A stretch of 64,000 nt of DNA from CAVQGF01 sp045807945 (GCA_045807945.1 JBJMGI010000018.1:1-64000); one strand, 5' to 3'. Counted from the first letter of the stretch, positions 1 to 9,347 are shown. The notes: generated from the letters alone by a model not told the origin. Numbers and translations: made by a program.

Positions 1-2
1 CC

Positions 3-815
3 TGGCAGGAGGGCGCCGTCCTCTCTGCGCTTGAGGCGATGAAGCGGAAGCGCACCGATTGGGAGCAGGTGCTCGAGTTCTGCCGCTCCCCGAAGGCGTT
101 CCTTAAGCACATGGATGGCGCGGGAATCGATCGCGCCGTGCTCATCAACTATGTCGCGCCCGAGGTGATGGGCTTCACGCCGGCAGTCAACACCTTCATC
201 GCGGATTACTGCAAAGAAGATGCGAAGCGGCTGATCCCGTGCGGCTCCATCCATCCACGGCACACGAAGAACGTGATGGCTGATATGGAGCACCTGATCC
301 GAATAGGCATAAAGCTGATCAAGATCCATCCGCCACACCAGTTGCTTTATCCGAATGACTACTTGAACGGCGTGAACGAGCTGGAGATCATCTACCGCGC
401 CGCCGAGGCAAACCGCATCCCGGTGATGTTCCATACTGGAACGTCGATCTTCCCCGGCGCGCGCAACAAGTATGGCGACCCGATCTACATCGACGATGTT
501 GCCGTAGATTTTCCCAATCTGAAAATCCTGCTGGCCCACGGCGGAAGGCCATTGTGGATGGATTCCGCGTTCTTCCTGCTGCGCCGGCATAAGAACGTCT
601 ACCTCGATATCAGCGGAATCCCACCAAAGACGCTACTCAAGTATTTCCCCCGATTGGAGGAAATTGCAGGGAAGACGCTGTTCGGAACGGATTGGCCGGG
701 ACCAGGGGTGCCGGATATCAAACAGAACCTCGAAGATTTTCGGTCGCTGAAACTTCCACCGGCCGTGCAGGAGCAGATTCTGTCAAAGACCGCGTTAAGT
801 ATCTGGCCCGCTTGA
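3..815 (+). CDS. Amidohydrolase 2 family metal-dependent hydrolase (5' partial)
   Basis: The reading frame is open to the left edge of the window, so the gene starts upstream. What is visible is the C-terminal 270 or so residues of a TIM-barrel hydrolase of the amidohydrolase 2 family (ACMSD / TIM-barrel type). Seen: a KLIKIHPP strand, FHTGTS (metal-ligand His region), LLAHGG followed by the YLDISG strand, and FGTDWPG near the end, which carries the usual catalytic or metal-binding Asp. The N-terminal DxHxH motif of the family should lie upstream of the window. Substrate cannot be inferred. An internal ATG at 39 is not needed as a start, because the upstream codons are also good coding sequence. 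The gene stops 136 bp before citrate synthase, which has its own promoter. Confidence 0.8.
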   Translation, partial: WQEGAVLSALEAMKRKRTDWEQVLEFCRSPKAFLKHMDGAGIDRAVLINYVAPEVMGFTPAVNTFIADYCKEDAKRLIPCGSIHPRHTKNVMADMEHLIRIGIKLIKIHPPHQLLYPNDYLNGVNELEIIYRAAEANRIPVMFHTGTSIFPGARNKYGDPIYIDDVAVDFPNLKILLAHGGRPLWMDSAFFLLRRHKNVYLDISGIPPKTLLKYFPRLEEIAGKTLFGTDWPGPGVPDIKQNLEDFRSLKLPPAVQEQILSKTALSIWPA

Positions 816-844
816 GAGCGTCGAAATCCCAGTACTTGCGTAAC

Positions 845-874
845 TTGGAATCTCCTTCGGATTTCCTGTATAAA
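845..874 (+). promoter_or_regulatory. Candidate sigma70-type promoter of citrate synthase
   Basis: TTGGAA at 845-850 and TATAAA at 869-874 are separated by 18 bp. Transcription would start near 881 and leave a leader of about 70 nt before the chosen ATG at 952. This placement argues against the upstream in-frame ATG at 892. Pattern-based only. Confidence 0.4.
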
Positions 875-951
875 AGACTGTTGCGTCTTGTGTGCTGATG
901 CAGGCTGTGTCCTCTCACGGCTGGCCCCACCTGGAGCAAACGAGGAACGAC

Positions 952-2088
952 ATGTCCACCACCATTGCGCCTACGAAAGGCCTTGAAGGCATCGTAGCCG
1001 CTACTTCCGGTATCTGCTGGATCGACGGCGACGCTGGCGTCCTGAGCTACCGCGGGATCGATATTCACGAGCTTGCCGCTCACTCCAATTTTGAAGAGAC
1101 CTGCTTCCTGCTCTGGAAGGGACACCTCCCGAGCCAGGCAGAGCTGGACAACGTTCGCAAAGAGCTGGCCGAGGCGCGCGTACTCGACCCGGCTATTCTG
1201 AAATTGATCCGTGAGCTTCCTCGCCACGGCCTGCCGATGGAGGTGCTGCGCACCGCCGTTTCGGCGCTTTCGTTCTACGATCCGGATGAGAACAGCAACG
1301 ACCATGATGCGAACGTTCGCAAGTCGTATCGGCTGACATCGCAGATTGCGATGATCGTGGCGGCATACGACCGTATCCGCAAGGGAAAAGAAGTCGTACA
1401 GCCGGATAAATCACTTTCGCACGCCGGAAACTTTGTCTGGATGCTCACCGGCGAGAAGCCGAAGCCCGCAGCAGAGAAAGCCTTTGACATCGCTTTGATC
1501 CTCCATGCTGATCACGAATTAAATGCTTCGACGTTTGCCGCGCGCGTTATCGCAGCCACACTTTCCGATGTCCACTCGGCGGTAGTGGGAGCTATCGGAG
1601 CTCTGAAGGGCCCGCTGCACGGCGGCGCCAACGAGCAAGTGATGCGCATGCTCTTCGAGATCGAAAAGAACAACGAAGATCCTATAGAGCACGTGAAGAA
1701 CATGCTGGCGAACAAGAAGAAGGTTCCGGGCATGGGGCACCGCGTCTACAAGACGGAAGACCCGCGCGCCACCCACCTGCGCAGGATGTCGCAGGAACTG
1801 GGAAAAGAAGCTGGCAACACGAAGTATTACGACTGGTCGGCGAAGATCGAAGACTACATGAAGCGCGAGAAGAAGCTGAACGCGAACGTGGACTTCTACT
1901 CGGCTTCGACCTATACCGTACTTGGGCTGGACGTGGATCTGTTCACCCCAATCTTTGCGGTATCCCGCATCAGCGGCTGGACGGCGCACATCATTGAGCA
2001 ATTGGACGACAATCGGCTCATCCGCCCGCGAGCTGACTACATCGGTCCGAAGTGGCCGAATCAGTACGTTCCTATGGACCAGCGGTAG
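952..2088 (+). CDS. gltA: Citrate synthase
   Basis: Condenses oxaloacetate and acetyl-CoA to citrate, the entry step of the TCA cycle. The 378-residue length fits the short bacterial/archaeal-type citrate/methylcitrate synthases rather than the 430-residue E. coli form. The classical catalytic triad is visible: H223 in GPLHGGANE, H263 in GMGHRVYK and D314 in VDFYS. ATG 952 was chosen because GAGGAACG lies just upstream. The in-frame ATG at 892 would add 20 residues (MLMQAVSSHGWP...) that do not look like family sequence. 2-methylcitrate synthase activity cannot be excluded, since the two enzymes share these motifs and no prp genes are nearby. The TCA-cycle sdhCAB genes are about 30 kb downstream. 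Confidence 0.9.
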   Translation: MSTTIAPTKGLEGIVAATSGICWIDGDAGVLSYRGIDIHELAAHSNFEETCFLLWKGHLPSQAELDNVRKELAEARVLDPAILKLIRELPRHGLPMEVLRTAVSALSFYDPDENSNDHDANVRKSYRLTSQIAMIVAAYDRIRKGKEVVQPDKSLSHAGNFVWMLTGEKPKPAAEKAFDIALILHADHELNASTFAARVIAATLSDVHSAVVGAIGALKGPLHGGANEQVMRMLFEIEKNNEDPIEHVKNMLANKKKVPGMGHRVYKTEDPRATHLRRMSQELGKEAGNTKYYDWSAKIEDYMKREKKLNANVDFYSASTYTVLGLDVDLFTPIFAVSRISGWTAHIIEQLDDNRLIRPRADYIGPKWPNQYVPMDQR

Positions 2089-2308
2089 CTTCTACTGCTG
2101 GTACGAAACGGGCGGAAAACATCTCCGCTCTGAGAGCCTGAGTAACGAAGTTGCTGTTTTGACCCCTTTTGCCCCACCATTCTTGCGGCGAACCCAACGT
2201 CAGAACTGTGCTCCGCATCTCGAATAACAGCACTCCTCCTGGTTTGTGCGCGACGCTCGCCGCCGTCTCCAAACGCGGCAGATCGGGACGTGAGTAGGTT
2301 TAGGATTT

Positions 2309-4948
2309 ATGGACCCCCGTAGTGTGCAGTGCCAGCCGTTTGATCTTCAGCAACCTATCCTCAAAACTTTCTGCCGAGCCGCCTTAACCCTTTGCGTTTT
2401 GGTATTAGTGCTCGGCTTGGCCGGGCGTGACGCCGCTGGCCAATCTTTTAGGCAGATGCCGCCCCAGGCGGGTGCGAATCCCCGCCCGGTTCTTCTGGCT
2501 AGCGGCCGACTGACTTTGGATTTGCTGAGAGGCTCTGGGTCTGCTGCCCCAATCCAAATGGCTTATGCCCGAGTTCCTTCGCCGATTCGGACTGTGAGCA
2601 CCCGCATCTTTGGCCCGAAGACTTCGCCGGTGATCTCGCAGGCGCTAGCTGCGGATGATTTTTCCCTGATACTTTTCCCCGATACTCAGAACGAGGCGCA
2701 GTTCTACCCGCAGGTGCTAGCCAGCGAAACGCAGTGGGTGGCAAACAATAGAGCCGCCCTGAATATCCAAGCCGTCCTCGGTTTAGGCGATATCGTCAAC
2801 GACGGGGCCTCGACAGCCCAACAGCAGAATGCGGACGCCGCTATCCGGACTCTAGATAGCGCAGGGATACCGTATCTGTTGGCTATCGGCAATCACGACT
2901 ACGACAATGCCAATCCTTCTACGCGAACTGCAACTGGCTTTAACAACTGGTTCGGGCCGTCGCGTTACGCGAACTATGCCTACTACCAGGGCAGCTATCC
3001 TGATGGGAGCAATGAAAATTTTTATGAGATTTTGACCATCAACGGAAAGCAATATCTGTTCTTGGCATTGGAATATGTTCCCCGCGACGCGGCGCTGAAC
3101 TGGGCAGCCTCCATCATTCAGGCCAACCTCGACAAGGAAGTCATTGTGGTTACGCACAGCTTCACGTTTGTCGACGGCACCCGTGTGGATCGATGTGACA
3201 CGCAGGACATGAATCGGGACAATTACGGAGATAAGACCTGGTCTAAGCTCATAAGCCAGTACCCGAACATCATCATGGTGGTGAGTGGTCATTTGACCGA
3301 TGGCAATGGCGCGCGGCGTGCCGATCTTGGCGTGAACGGCAACCTGGTCAACCAGATGTTCTCGAATTATCAGACCTTGGCCAATGGAGGAAACGGGTGG
3401 CTGCGCATCCTCACCTTCCACCCGAGCCTCAATACCATTGACGTAAGTACCTACTCACCTTACCTCAATGCGAACAAGACCGACGCGGTGAACCAGTTCA
3501 CGATTTACTATCACGACCCGCACTTGAGTGCGGGCGGACAAGGCACGATCAGTGGCCTTGTTAGGGATTCAAGCAAGTGTACCCGCATTGCAGGTGCGAC
3601 GGTCACGGCGGGAGGGGCTTCAGCGGTGACCGACAACAATGGTCACTACTCGCTAACGCTGCCCGCGAGTCAGAGTTACTCTGTAACCACCTCTGCGGAT
3701 GACTGGAATACATCCACTCAGAGCGCGACGGTGAATGAAGGTTACGCAAGCGATTTGAACTTTTTCCTGGCCGCGAAACCGGCATGCACTTTGAGCACCA
3801 CGAATCGCACTGTGACCATTTGCGAGCCGGCCAGTAACGCCACCGTGAGTTCCCCAGTGCACGTCGTGGCAGGTGCCACGGATTCAGCCAAAGTGACCAG
3901 GTTGCAGGTTTTTGTGGATGGAGTCGGCGGATATAGCGTCGCTTCAGCTTCCTTGAACACCAACGTCGCCATGAGTGTTGGCACTCACCGCTTGACGGTC
4001 CAGGCCACTGACGCGGCCGGCCTCTTCAGGCACACAATTTACATAACCGTTTCGAGCGGACCAGCACTAAGCCCTTCGTCGATCACGTTCAGCGGCAGCA
4101 CCTCGGTGGGTACAACGAGCGCACCACAAACTGCGACTCTTACCGCAGGCAATAGCACCTTGACCATCACGAACATCGCCACGGCTGGGGACTTCAAGCA
4201 GACCAACAATTGCGGCACCAGTCTTGCGGCTGGTTCAAGCTGCCAGATTAACGTGAGTTTTGCTCCGACCGCGAGCGGTACTCGCAGCGGAAGCTTGAGC
4301 GTGAGCGATTCTGCCGCTTCGAGCCCTCAGGTGATCAACCTTACCGGCACAGGAGTGACGACTTCGAAGGTTTTGCTGTCACCAACCAGTCTGACCTTCG
4401 CAACGCAGAACGTCCAAACCACGAGTGCAGCCAAGACGATCTCGCTCACCAACAACAACACATTTGCGCTGGCCATCAGTGGGATCACGACTAGCGGAGA
4501 TTTCGCTCAAACGAATAATTGCGGAAGCAGTGTGGCGGTAGGTGGCTCTTGCACGATCAACGTGACCTTCAAACCAACAGCTTCTGGCACACGCATCGGG
4601 ACATTGAAGGTTAGCGACAATGACGCGAGCAGCTCGCAAAGCGCAAGCCTAAGTGGAACGGGAGCTAGCCAGACCTGTCAGGCAAGTACCGTGAACCGGA
4701 CGGTGACGATCTGCAGCCCTGCAAACAATGCGAGCGTCACTTCGCCGGTGCATGTGGTTGCTAAAACCACGGACAGCAGCACAGTGACACTGCTGCAGAT
4801 CTATGTCGATGGCACCGTGGCCTACACCGTGAAAACCGGCTCGCTGGACACGAATATTACTCTGGCCGCTGGATCGCACCGCTTAACTGTGCAAGCCAAG
4901 GACGCGGCGGGATATTTTAAAACGACAGTCACAATAACCGTACATTAG
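2309..4948 (+). CDS. Secreted calcineurin-like phosphoesterase with CarboxypepD-like, Ig-like and choice-of-anchor D domains
   Basis: An 879-residue exported multidomain protein. A hydrophobic segment at about residues 22-40 with a GQS end looks like a signal peptide. A metallophosphoesterase domain follows (about 115-400) with the full metal set: D125 in FPDTQN, GD at 160-161, GNHD at 194-197, H283 in VTHS and GH at 327-328. Next come a carboxypeptidase-regulatory-like domain (about 410-490), an Ig-like domain (about 495-580), two consecutive choice-of-anchor D (ASPM/SPD-2/Hydin) repeats with the CxINVxFxPTxxGxRxGxLxVxD pattern (about 586-785), and a terminal second Ig-like domain. The substrate may be a phosphodiester or phosphomonoester outside the cell. 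The terminal domain is homologous to the end of the convergent gene at 4993. Several upstream starts are possible; ATG 2309 precedes a charged stretch longer than a usual n-region. Confidence 0.8.
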   Translation: MDPRSVQCQPFDLQQPILKTFCRAALTLCVLVLVLGLAGRDAAGQSFRQMPPQAGANPRPVLLASGRLTLDLLRGSGSAAPIQMAYARVPSPIRTVSTRIFGPKTSPVISQALAADDFSLILFPDTQNEAQFYPQVLASETQWVANNRAALNIQAVLGLGDIVNDGASTAQQQNADAAIRTLDSAGIPYLLAIGNHDYDNANPSTRTATGFNNWFGPSRYANYAYYQGSYPDGSNENFYEILTINGKQYLFLALEYVPRDAALNWAASIIQANLDKEVIVVTHSFTFVDGTRVDRCDTQDMNRDNYGDKTWSKLISQYPNIIMVVSGHLTDGNGARRADLGVNGNLVNQMFSNYQTLANGGNGWLRILTFHPSLNTIDVSTYSPYLNANKTDAVNQFTIYYHDPHLSAGGQGTISGLVRDSSKCTRIAGATVTAGGASAVTDNNGHYSLTLPASQSYSVTTSADDWNTSTQSATVNEGYASDLNFFLAAKPACTLSTTNRTVTICEPASNATVSSPVHVVAGATDSAKVTRLQVFVDGVGGYSVASASLNTNVAMSVGTHRLTVQATDAAGLFRHTIYITVSSGPALSPSSITFSGSTSVGTTSAPQTATLTAGNSTLTITNIATAGDFKQTNNCGTSLAAGSSCQINVSFAPTASGTRSGSLSVSDSAASSPQVINLTGTGVTTSKVLLSPTSLTFATQNVQTTSAAKTISLTNNNTFALAISGITTSGDFAQTNNCGSSVAVGGSCTINVTFKPTASGTRIGTLKVSDNDASSSQSASLSGTGASQTCQASTVNRTVTICSPANNASVTSPVHVVAKTTDSSTVTLLQIYVDGTVAYTVKTGSLDTNITLAAGSHRLTVQAKDAAGYFKTTVTITVH

Positions 4949-4954
4949 CGAGCT

Positions 4955-4976
4955 AGGGGCGGCTCTCGCCGCCCCT
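4955..4976. terminator. Convergent terminator hairpin between the two phosphoesterase genes
   Basis: An 8-bp perfect stem (AGGGGCGG paired with CCGCCCCT) with a 6-nt loop, seven bases after the plus-strand stop and followed by GCACGATTTT. It lies in the 44-bp gap between two convergent genes and could end transcription from both sides. Confidence 0.6.
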
Positions 4977-4992
4977 GCACGATTTTGAGCCG

Positions 4993-6129
4993 CTACGGAA
5001 CGGTTACGTATTCAGTTGACTTGAAGACAGCCCCCGCCGTGTTGTAGCCCTGTACTGTCAGCCGGTGCGTGCCCGTGCTCATCGTGAGATACGTGTCGAG
5101 CTTGGGCGAATTCACTTGATATACCTTCACCCCATCGAGGTAGATCTGAGTTGCGGTCACGGTGCTGCTTGAGGTTGTCGCAGCCACCACATGTGCCGGC
5201 GAGCTCAGGGACGACCCCGAGGTCGGCGAGCAGATGGTCACCGACGGGCTGGTTTGGCTGAGAACGCAAGTAGGCGAAGGTGCAGAGAACAAATCGGACA
5301 TTGACGAAGCGCTGGCCGCCGCTCCGGGAAAGCTGGTAAGGCCCAGCGCGGTCATCACCATACGCAACACGTTCTGGTGCTGGTACAGGGTGCTGGAGCG
5401 GGTAGGAGCCGTCATCGTGGGGCTCACTACGACAAACGCTACTCTACCGCCGCCATGGGCGGTATCGGTGGAAGAGCTCTCGTCGAAGACGATAACCAGC
5501 AGACCGTCTTTTTGGAACGTGGGGCTGGCGATAAGCGGCGCTATGTTTGTCTTCAACCATCCATCGGCCTGCGCCAGAGTGCCATCGTGTGCGTCGTTCA
5601 GTAGATTGGGAACTACAAACGAGAATTGCGGCAGTTGATTGTTCGCTAGGTCGGTTGCGAACTGTGGGAATGGGACCAGGTTCAGTTTCTGGACCGAGCT
5701 GTTGCGAACGTCGCTGAAGTAGGCGAGGGGATTGTGGTGCAGGATGTACGGATACTTGTCTCCGCCCGTGTAGCCGACGGACGGCAGGCTTTCGGCGTAT
5801 GACTTCCACGTAATACCGGCAGTCAGGAGATGGCGGACTATGTTGTCGGCCGTAACGGTGCCGGTGTAGCCGTCACTATTCGTGATGATCTGGCCCGTAG
5901 TCATCATCAGGTAATTGCCGATCGAGGGGTGGGTGTTGGCGTAATACTGAGTGGCGAGCCCATACTTCTGCGCCAGGCTGTTCAAATAAGGCATGGATGA
6001 GCTACCGATCACGCTCGAGTAACTGTGGTTCTCTTCCACGACTACCACCACATGGCCGGCTGCAGGGACTGCTGCGAAACAACAACGTGCGATCAGAAAC
6101 AGAGACAGTGCTGCTAGATGCTTGTACAA
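4993..6129 (-). CDS. Secreted phosphoesterase family protein (AcpA / phospholipase C-like) with C-terminal Ig-like domain
   Basis: A 378-residue protein with a signal peptide (residues 1-19, ending CFA). The body matches the phosphoesterase family of acid phosphatase AcpA and bacterial phospholipase C. Seen: VVVVEENHSYSSVIG near residues 29-43 (the family's ENHS metal/nucleophile motif), NTHPSIGNYL, DAHDG, LVIVFDESSSTDTAHGGG and FVVVSP. The last 95 residues are an Ig-like domain (VTICSPTSGS...AHVV...LDG...THRLTVQ...AGAVFKST) closely resembling the end of the facing gene at 2309-4948. It probably hydrolyses phosphoesters outside the cytoplasm, perhaps for phosphate scavenging (inference). The upstream 226 bp to the nifS start carries no gene I can support. 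Confidence 0.8.
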   Translation of the reverse strand: MYKHLAALSLFLIARCCFAAVPAAGHVVVVVEENHSYSSVIGSSSMPYLNSLAQKYGLATQYYANTHPSIGNYLMMTTGQIITNSDGYTGTVTADNIVRHLLTAGITWKSYAESLPSVGYTGGDKYPYILHHNPLAYFSDVRNSSVQKLNLVPFPQFATDLANNQLPQFSFVVPNLLNDAHDGTLAQADGWLKTNIAPLIASPTFQKDGLLVIVFDESSSTDTAHGGGRVAFVVVSPTMTAPTRSSTLYQHQNVLRMVMTALGLTSFPGAAASASSMSDLFSAPSPTCVLSQTSPSVTICSPTSGSSLSSPAHVVAATTSSSTVTATQIYLDGVKVYQVNSPKLDTYLTMSTGTHRLTVQGYNTAGAVFKSTEYVTVP

Positions 6130-6355
6130 CGGGGACCTCCAAGGTCTTCGGCTGGTTCCAAAATTGGCGGGCAGGAACTTGGTTCCTAAGCTTATGCAGC
6201 GGTGGATTTTGACGAAATATTCAGAAGGCCTTAGTAATTGCAGAAGAAAGCACCAACCGTTGCCCTAGGGTGTTTACGTGAGACTGGGTGAGGTGATCAG
6301 CCCGATGGCGCCTACCGGGTGCGTGTAATCTCGCCCAAAGGGCTAAAATCGAGCT

Positions 6356-7534
6356 ATGCGCCGCGTTTACATGGACAACAATGCCACCTCGCCTCTGCTG
6401 CCGGAGGTGCTAGAGGCGATGCGTCCGTACTTCATCGAGGAGTTCGGGAATGCCTCGTCCATACACCACCACGGGCAGAACACCCGGTCAGCGGTTGAGC
6501 GGGCGCGAGAGAGCGTAGCGGCACTGCTGGGTTCCAGGGCGTCGGAGGTCGTGTTCACAAGCGGCGGCACCGAAGGCGACAATCTCGCCATTTTCGGGAT
6601 CGTAAAGAGCGGCGAGCACGTCGTTTCTTCAACAATTGAGCACCACGCGGTGCTGCACGCCTGCAAAGAACTTCAAAAACGCGGCGGTGAGGTGACGTTC
6701 GTTCCCGTGGATGGGCGCGGGCTGGTTGATCCCGCCGACGTGAAGCGCGCGCTCCGGAAGAACACTAAGCTGGTCTCGATCATGATGGCAAACAACGAGA
6801 CTGGAGTAGTGCAGCCGGTCGCGGAGATCGGACGCATTGCAAAGGAGGCTGACGTTTACTTCCACACAGACGCGGTGCAGGCGGCAGGGAAGATTGCCAT
6901 CGATGTGAGCGCCATCGGCTGCGATCTGCTTTCAATCTCGGGCCACAAGATGCATGCACCGCAAGGAATCGGCACGCTCTACGTTCGCAAAGGGACGCTG
7001 ATCGAACCGCTGTTTTACGGTGGAAATCATGAACGGCAGCGCAGAGCGGGCACGGAGAATGTGCCGGGCATCGTAGCGCTGGGTAAGGCCGCTGAGATTG
7101 CGCTGACAGGTCTGAAGGATGGAACCGTCGAGCGCCTAGGCAAGCTGCGCGACCACCTGCAATCCGAAATCCTTCGCAGGATCGAAGACACGGGAGTGAA
7201 TGGGAAAGGCGCTCCGCGGGTTCCGACTACCACCAACATCCATTTCGACCACATCGAGGGCGAGGCACTGGTCATCGCGCTCGACCTGAAGGGACTAGCG
7301 GTCTCTACCGGAGCCGCGTGTTCGTCCGGCGCGATCGAGCCTTCGCACGTCCTTACCGCAATGGGACTGCGTGCAGACCAGGCACGGGCCAGTTTGCGGT
7401 TTAGCCTGGGAAAGCAGACGACCGAGGCCGACATAAACTTTGCGCTCGACATCCTCCCGGAGACGGTTGCACGGCTGCGGGAGCTGTCACCGGTGTGGCA
7501 GAAGAGGCAGTCGCCAGTAGCCAGTGGTCTGTGA
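6356..7534 (+). CDS. nifS: Cysteine desulfurase, NifS/IscS family
   Basis: A PLP-dependent enzyme that takes sulfur from cysteine as a persulfide. The 392-residue protein starts with the family hallmark YMDNNATSPLLPEV and carries the PLP lysine K198 in SGHKMHAPQG and the catalytic cysteine C322 in STGAACSSG. The SSG context and a long mobile loop fit the NifS/IscS (group I) type. The gene is followed 89 bp later by mnmA, the same pairing as yrvO-mnmA in Bacillus, so its likely main role is sulfur delivery to tRNA thiolation; Fe-S assembly is possible too. The ATG has no clear ribosome binding site, and a TAAAAT box lies 7 nt upstream (6344-6349), so the mRNA could be leaderless (inference). 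No other isc, suf or nif genes are in the window. Confidence 0.88.
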   Translation: MRRVYMDNNATSPLLPEVLEAMRPYFIEEFGNASSIHHHGQNTRSAVERARESVAALLGSRASEVVFTSGGTEGDNLAIFGIVKSGEHVVSSTIEHHAVLHACKELQKRGGEVTFVPVDGRGLVDPADVKRALRKNTKLVSIMMANNETGVVQPVAEIGRIAKEADVYFHTDAVQAAGKIAIDVSAIGCDLLSISGHKMHAPQGIGTLYVRKGTLIEPLFYGGNHERQRRAGTENVPGIVALGKAAEIALTGLKDGTVERLGKLRDHLQSEILRRIEDTGVNGKGAPRVPTTTNIHFDHIEGEALVIALDLKGLAVSTGAACSSGAIEPSHVLTAMGLRADQARASLRFSLGKQTTEADINFALDILPETVARLRELSPVWQKRQSPVASGL

Positions 7535-7555
7535 CCAGCGAAGTTCGGCAGGGTC

Positions 7556-7561
7556 TATAAT
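7556..7561 (+). promoter_or_regulatory. Candidate -10 box upstream of mnmA
   Basis: A perfect TATAAT in the 89-bp gap between nifS and mnmA, without a convincing -35 partner. Just downstream, around 7590-7607, an AGCC..GGCT hairpin precedes the AGAGG ribosome binding site at 7616-7620. mnmA may therefore have its own promoter in addition to readthrough from nifS. Confidence 0.3.
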
Positions 7562-7623
7562 TGAAAGTTGTGGCAGTTCCGAGAGACCGAGCCGCGAAAG
7601 CGGCTTTCGCTATTTAGAGGCAA

Positions 7624-8733
7624 ATGTCAGCTAACCAGACCATCGCGGTAGCCATGTCGGGCGGTGTGGATTCTTCCACCGTTGCGGCGATGCTGCGCGC
7701 CGAGGGTCACAACCTGGTGGGCTTGACGGCCCAGCTCTGGAACCAGCGCAGGCTGGCAGGGAAGCCCGGCATGCCGGAGCAGGTGCACGGCCGCTGCTGC
7801 TCGATCGATGACGTGTACGACGCCCGACGCGTCGCGCAGGACCTCGGAATCCCTTACTACGTCGTGAACCATGAGGAGCGCTTCGAGCAGGACGTCGTCC
7901 GTCCGTTCGTAGCAGAGTACCTCTCAGGCCGCACGCCGATCCCGTGCAGCCTCTGCAACAATCACTTGAAGTTTGACTCGTTGCTGATTGAAGCGCGGCA
8001 GATTGGCGCGGATAAGATTGCCACTGGCCATTACGCGCGCATCGAGTTTGACGAGGCGAGCCAGCGCTGGCTGCTGAAGCGCGGCGTGGACGAGAGCCGT
8101 GACCAGAGCTACTTCCTCTTTGGTCTTACGCAGGAGCAGCTGAGCCGAACACTATTTCCGATCGGCAACATGAGGAAGTCGGACGTCCGCGCAAAGGCGC
8201 GCGAGCTCGGGCTCATGATCGCCGAGAAGCCCGACTCGCAAGAGATCTGCTTCGTCCCCGGCGGCGATTACACCAAGTTCATCGATGCTTATCTGGAAGA
8301 GTCTGGCGAGTCCTTGCCGGACACCTCGGGCGAGCTGGTCACGACGAATGGCGACGTCATCGGCGAGCATCACGGCATACACAACTTCACCGTGGGGCAG
8401 CGCAAAGGACTTGGCGTCGCGACGGGCAATCCGCTTTACGTTTTGCAGATCAATGGCGCTGAGCGCAAGGTCGTGGTGGGCGGCGGAGATGAGTTGATGT
8501 CGAAGACGCTGCGCGCGCGCAAGCTGAACTGGATCTCGATTCCGGAGCTTCGGGACCCAATGCGGGTGAAGGCGAAGATCCGCCATCGCCATGAAGCAGC
8601 GGACGCGACCATCGAAGCTGCCGGGGACGAAGTACTCGCGACCTTTGATGTTCCGCAGCGCGCGGTCACGCCCGGGCAGGCCGTCGTCTTCTATGATGGC
8701 GACGTTGTTGTCGGCGGCGGCTGGATCGCCTGA
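7624..8733 (+). CDS. mnmA: tRNA-specific 2-thiouridylase MnmA
   Basis: Installs 2-thiouridine at wobble position 34 of the Lys, Glu and Gln tRNAs, using ATP and a persulfide from a cysteine desulfurase. The 369-residue protein has the N-type ATP pyrophosphatase P-loop SGGVDSS at residues 12-18, the cysteine C111 in PCSLCNN (equivalent to E. coli C102) and the second catalytic cysteine C209 in EICFVPGGDY. It ends with the usual beta-barrel domain. A clear AGAGG ribosome binding site precedes the ATG. The preceding gene encodes a cysteine desulfurase, its expected sulfur donor. A strong hairpin terminator follows. Confidence 0.93.
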   Translation: MSANQTIAVAMSGGVDSSTVAAMLRAEGHNLVGLTAQLWNQRRLAGKPGMPEQVHGRCCSIDDVYDARRVAQDLGIPYYVVNHEERFEQDVVRPFVAEYLSGRTPIPCSLCNNHLKFDSLLIEARQIGADKIATGHYARIEFDEASQRWLLKRGVDESRDQSYFLFGLTQEQLSRTLFPIGNMRKSDVRAKARELGLMIAEKPDSQEICFVPGGDYTKFIDAYLEESGESLPDTSGELVTTNGDVIGEHHGIHNFTVGQRKGLGVATGNPLYVLQINGAERKVVVGGGDELMSKTLRARKLNWISIPELRDPMRVKAKIRHRHEAADATIEAAGDEVLATFDVPQRAVTPGQAVVFYDGDVVVGGGWIA

Positions 8734-8759
8734 AACAATGCTTAGCATTCGGACAAATG

Positions 8760-8786
8760 AAAAGAGCGGCTCGCGGCCGCTCTTTT
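8760..8786. terminator. Strong bidirectional terminator between mnmA and the minus-strand membrane gene
   Basis: A perfect 11-bp stem, AAAAGAGCGGC paired with GCCGCTCTTTT, with a 5-nt loop (TCGCG). The A-run on one side and the T-run on the other let it work in both directions, serving the convergent genes ending at 8733 and 8805. Confidence 0.8.
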
Positions 8787-8804
8787 GCTTTTCACACGAA
8801 ATTG

Positions 8805-9308
8805 CTAAATAAACATCTCTTCGTCCTGCGTAGCTTCGTCGCGACCATCATTGCTGCGGCGGCCAAAGAAAGCTCCAATTCCGGTGGTCAGGCCGCTGAC
8901 TAATCCCGCCATCTGACGCACGGGCGAGATCACCGAGCGGTGCACCACGTCGGTAGTCTCTTCCACGCGGTCCATAGTGCGGGTGACGAGATCGTCAGCG
9001 CGGATGATCTGCAAGCGCGTGCGGTCAACAGCGTCGCTAACGGTTGCATCGAGCCGCTCGACTTGTGACTTGATCGAAGCCGAAGCGACCATCAAGTTAT
9101 CCGTGATGGCTTCGATCTTCGGACGCGAATCCACCACGATGGCCTGTGTGGACTCCAGGATTGGAGCAGTTTTGGTGTGCAGGTCGGCCGCAATGGCTTC
9201 CATTCGCGCCGAAGTCTTGCGCACGCTGATGTAAAGCGCGACTAGAATCCCCGCCTGTATCAGGACGGCGAAGCTGGTCACTGCGACCCAGATGTTGAGT
9301 GTTTCCAT
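8805..9308 (-). CDS. Membrane-anchored coiled-coil protein, DUF948-like
   Basis: A 167-residue protein with one N-terminal transmembrane helix (about residues 6-28) followed by a long helical, charged, heptad-rich region. It ends in a short hydrophobic Gly/Leu segment (GLVSGLTTGIGAFFG) and an acidic tail. The arrangement resembles DUF948 proteins, which often sit next to YtxH proteins, and a YtxH gene lies 39 bp upstream on the same strand. The two probably form a small operon, perhaps with the SDR gene before them. A role in envelope organisation or stress is a guess from the family association only. Confidence 0.65.
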   Translation of the reverse strand: METLNIWVAVTSFAVLIQAGILVALYISVRKTSARMEAIAADLHTKTAPILESTQAIVVDSRPKIEAITDNLMVASASIKSQVERLDATVSDAVDRTRLQIIRADDLVTRTMDRVEETTDVVHRSVISPVRQMAGLVSGLTTGIGAFFGRRSNDGRDEATQDEEMFI

Positions 9309-9347
9309 ATTGAGCGGCAGCTTAACGCCACCAAACGTTCAAGGCAA

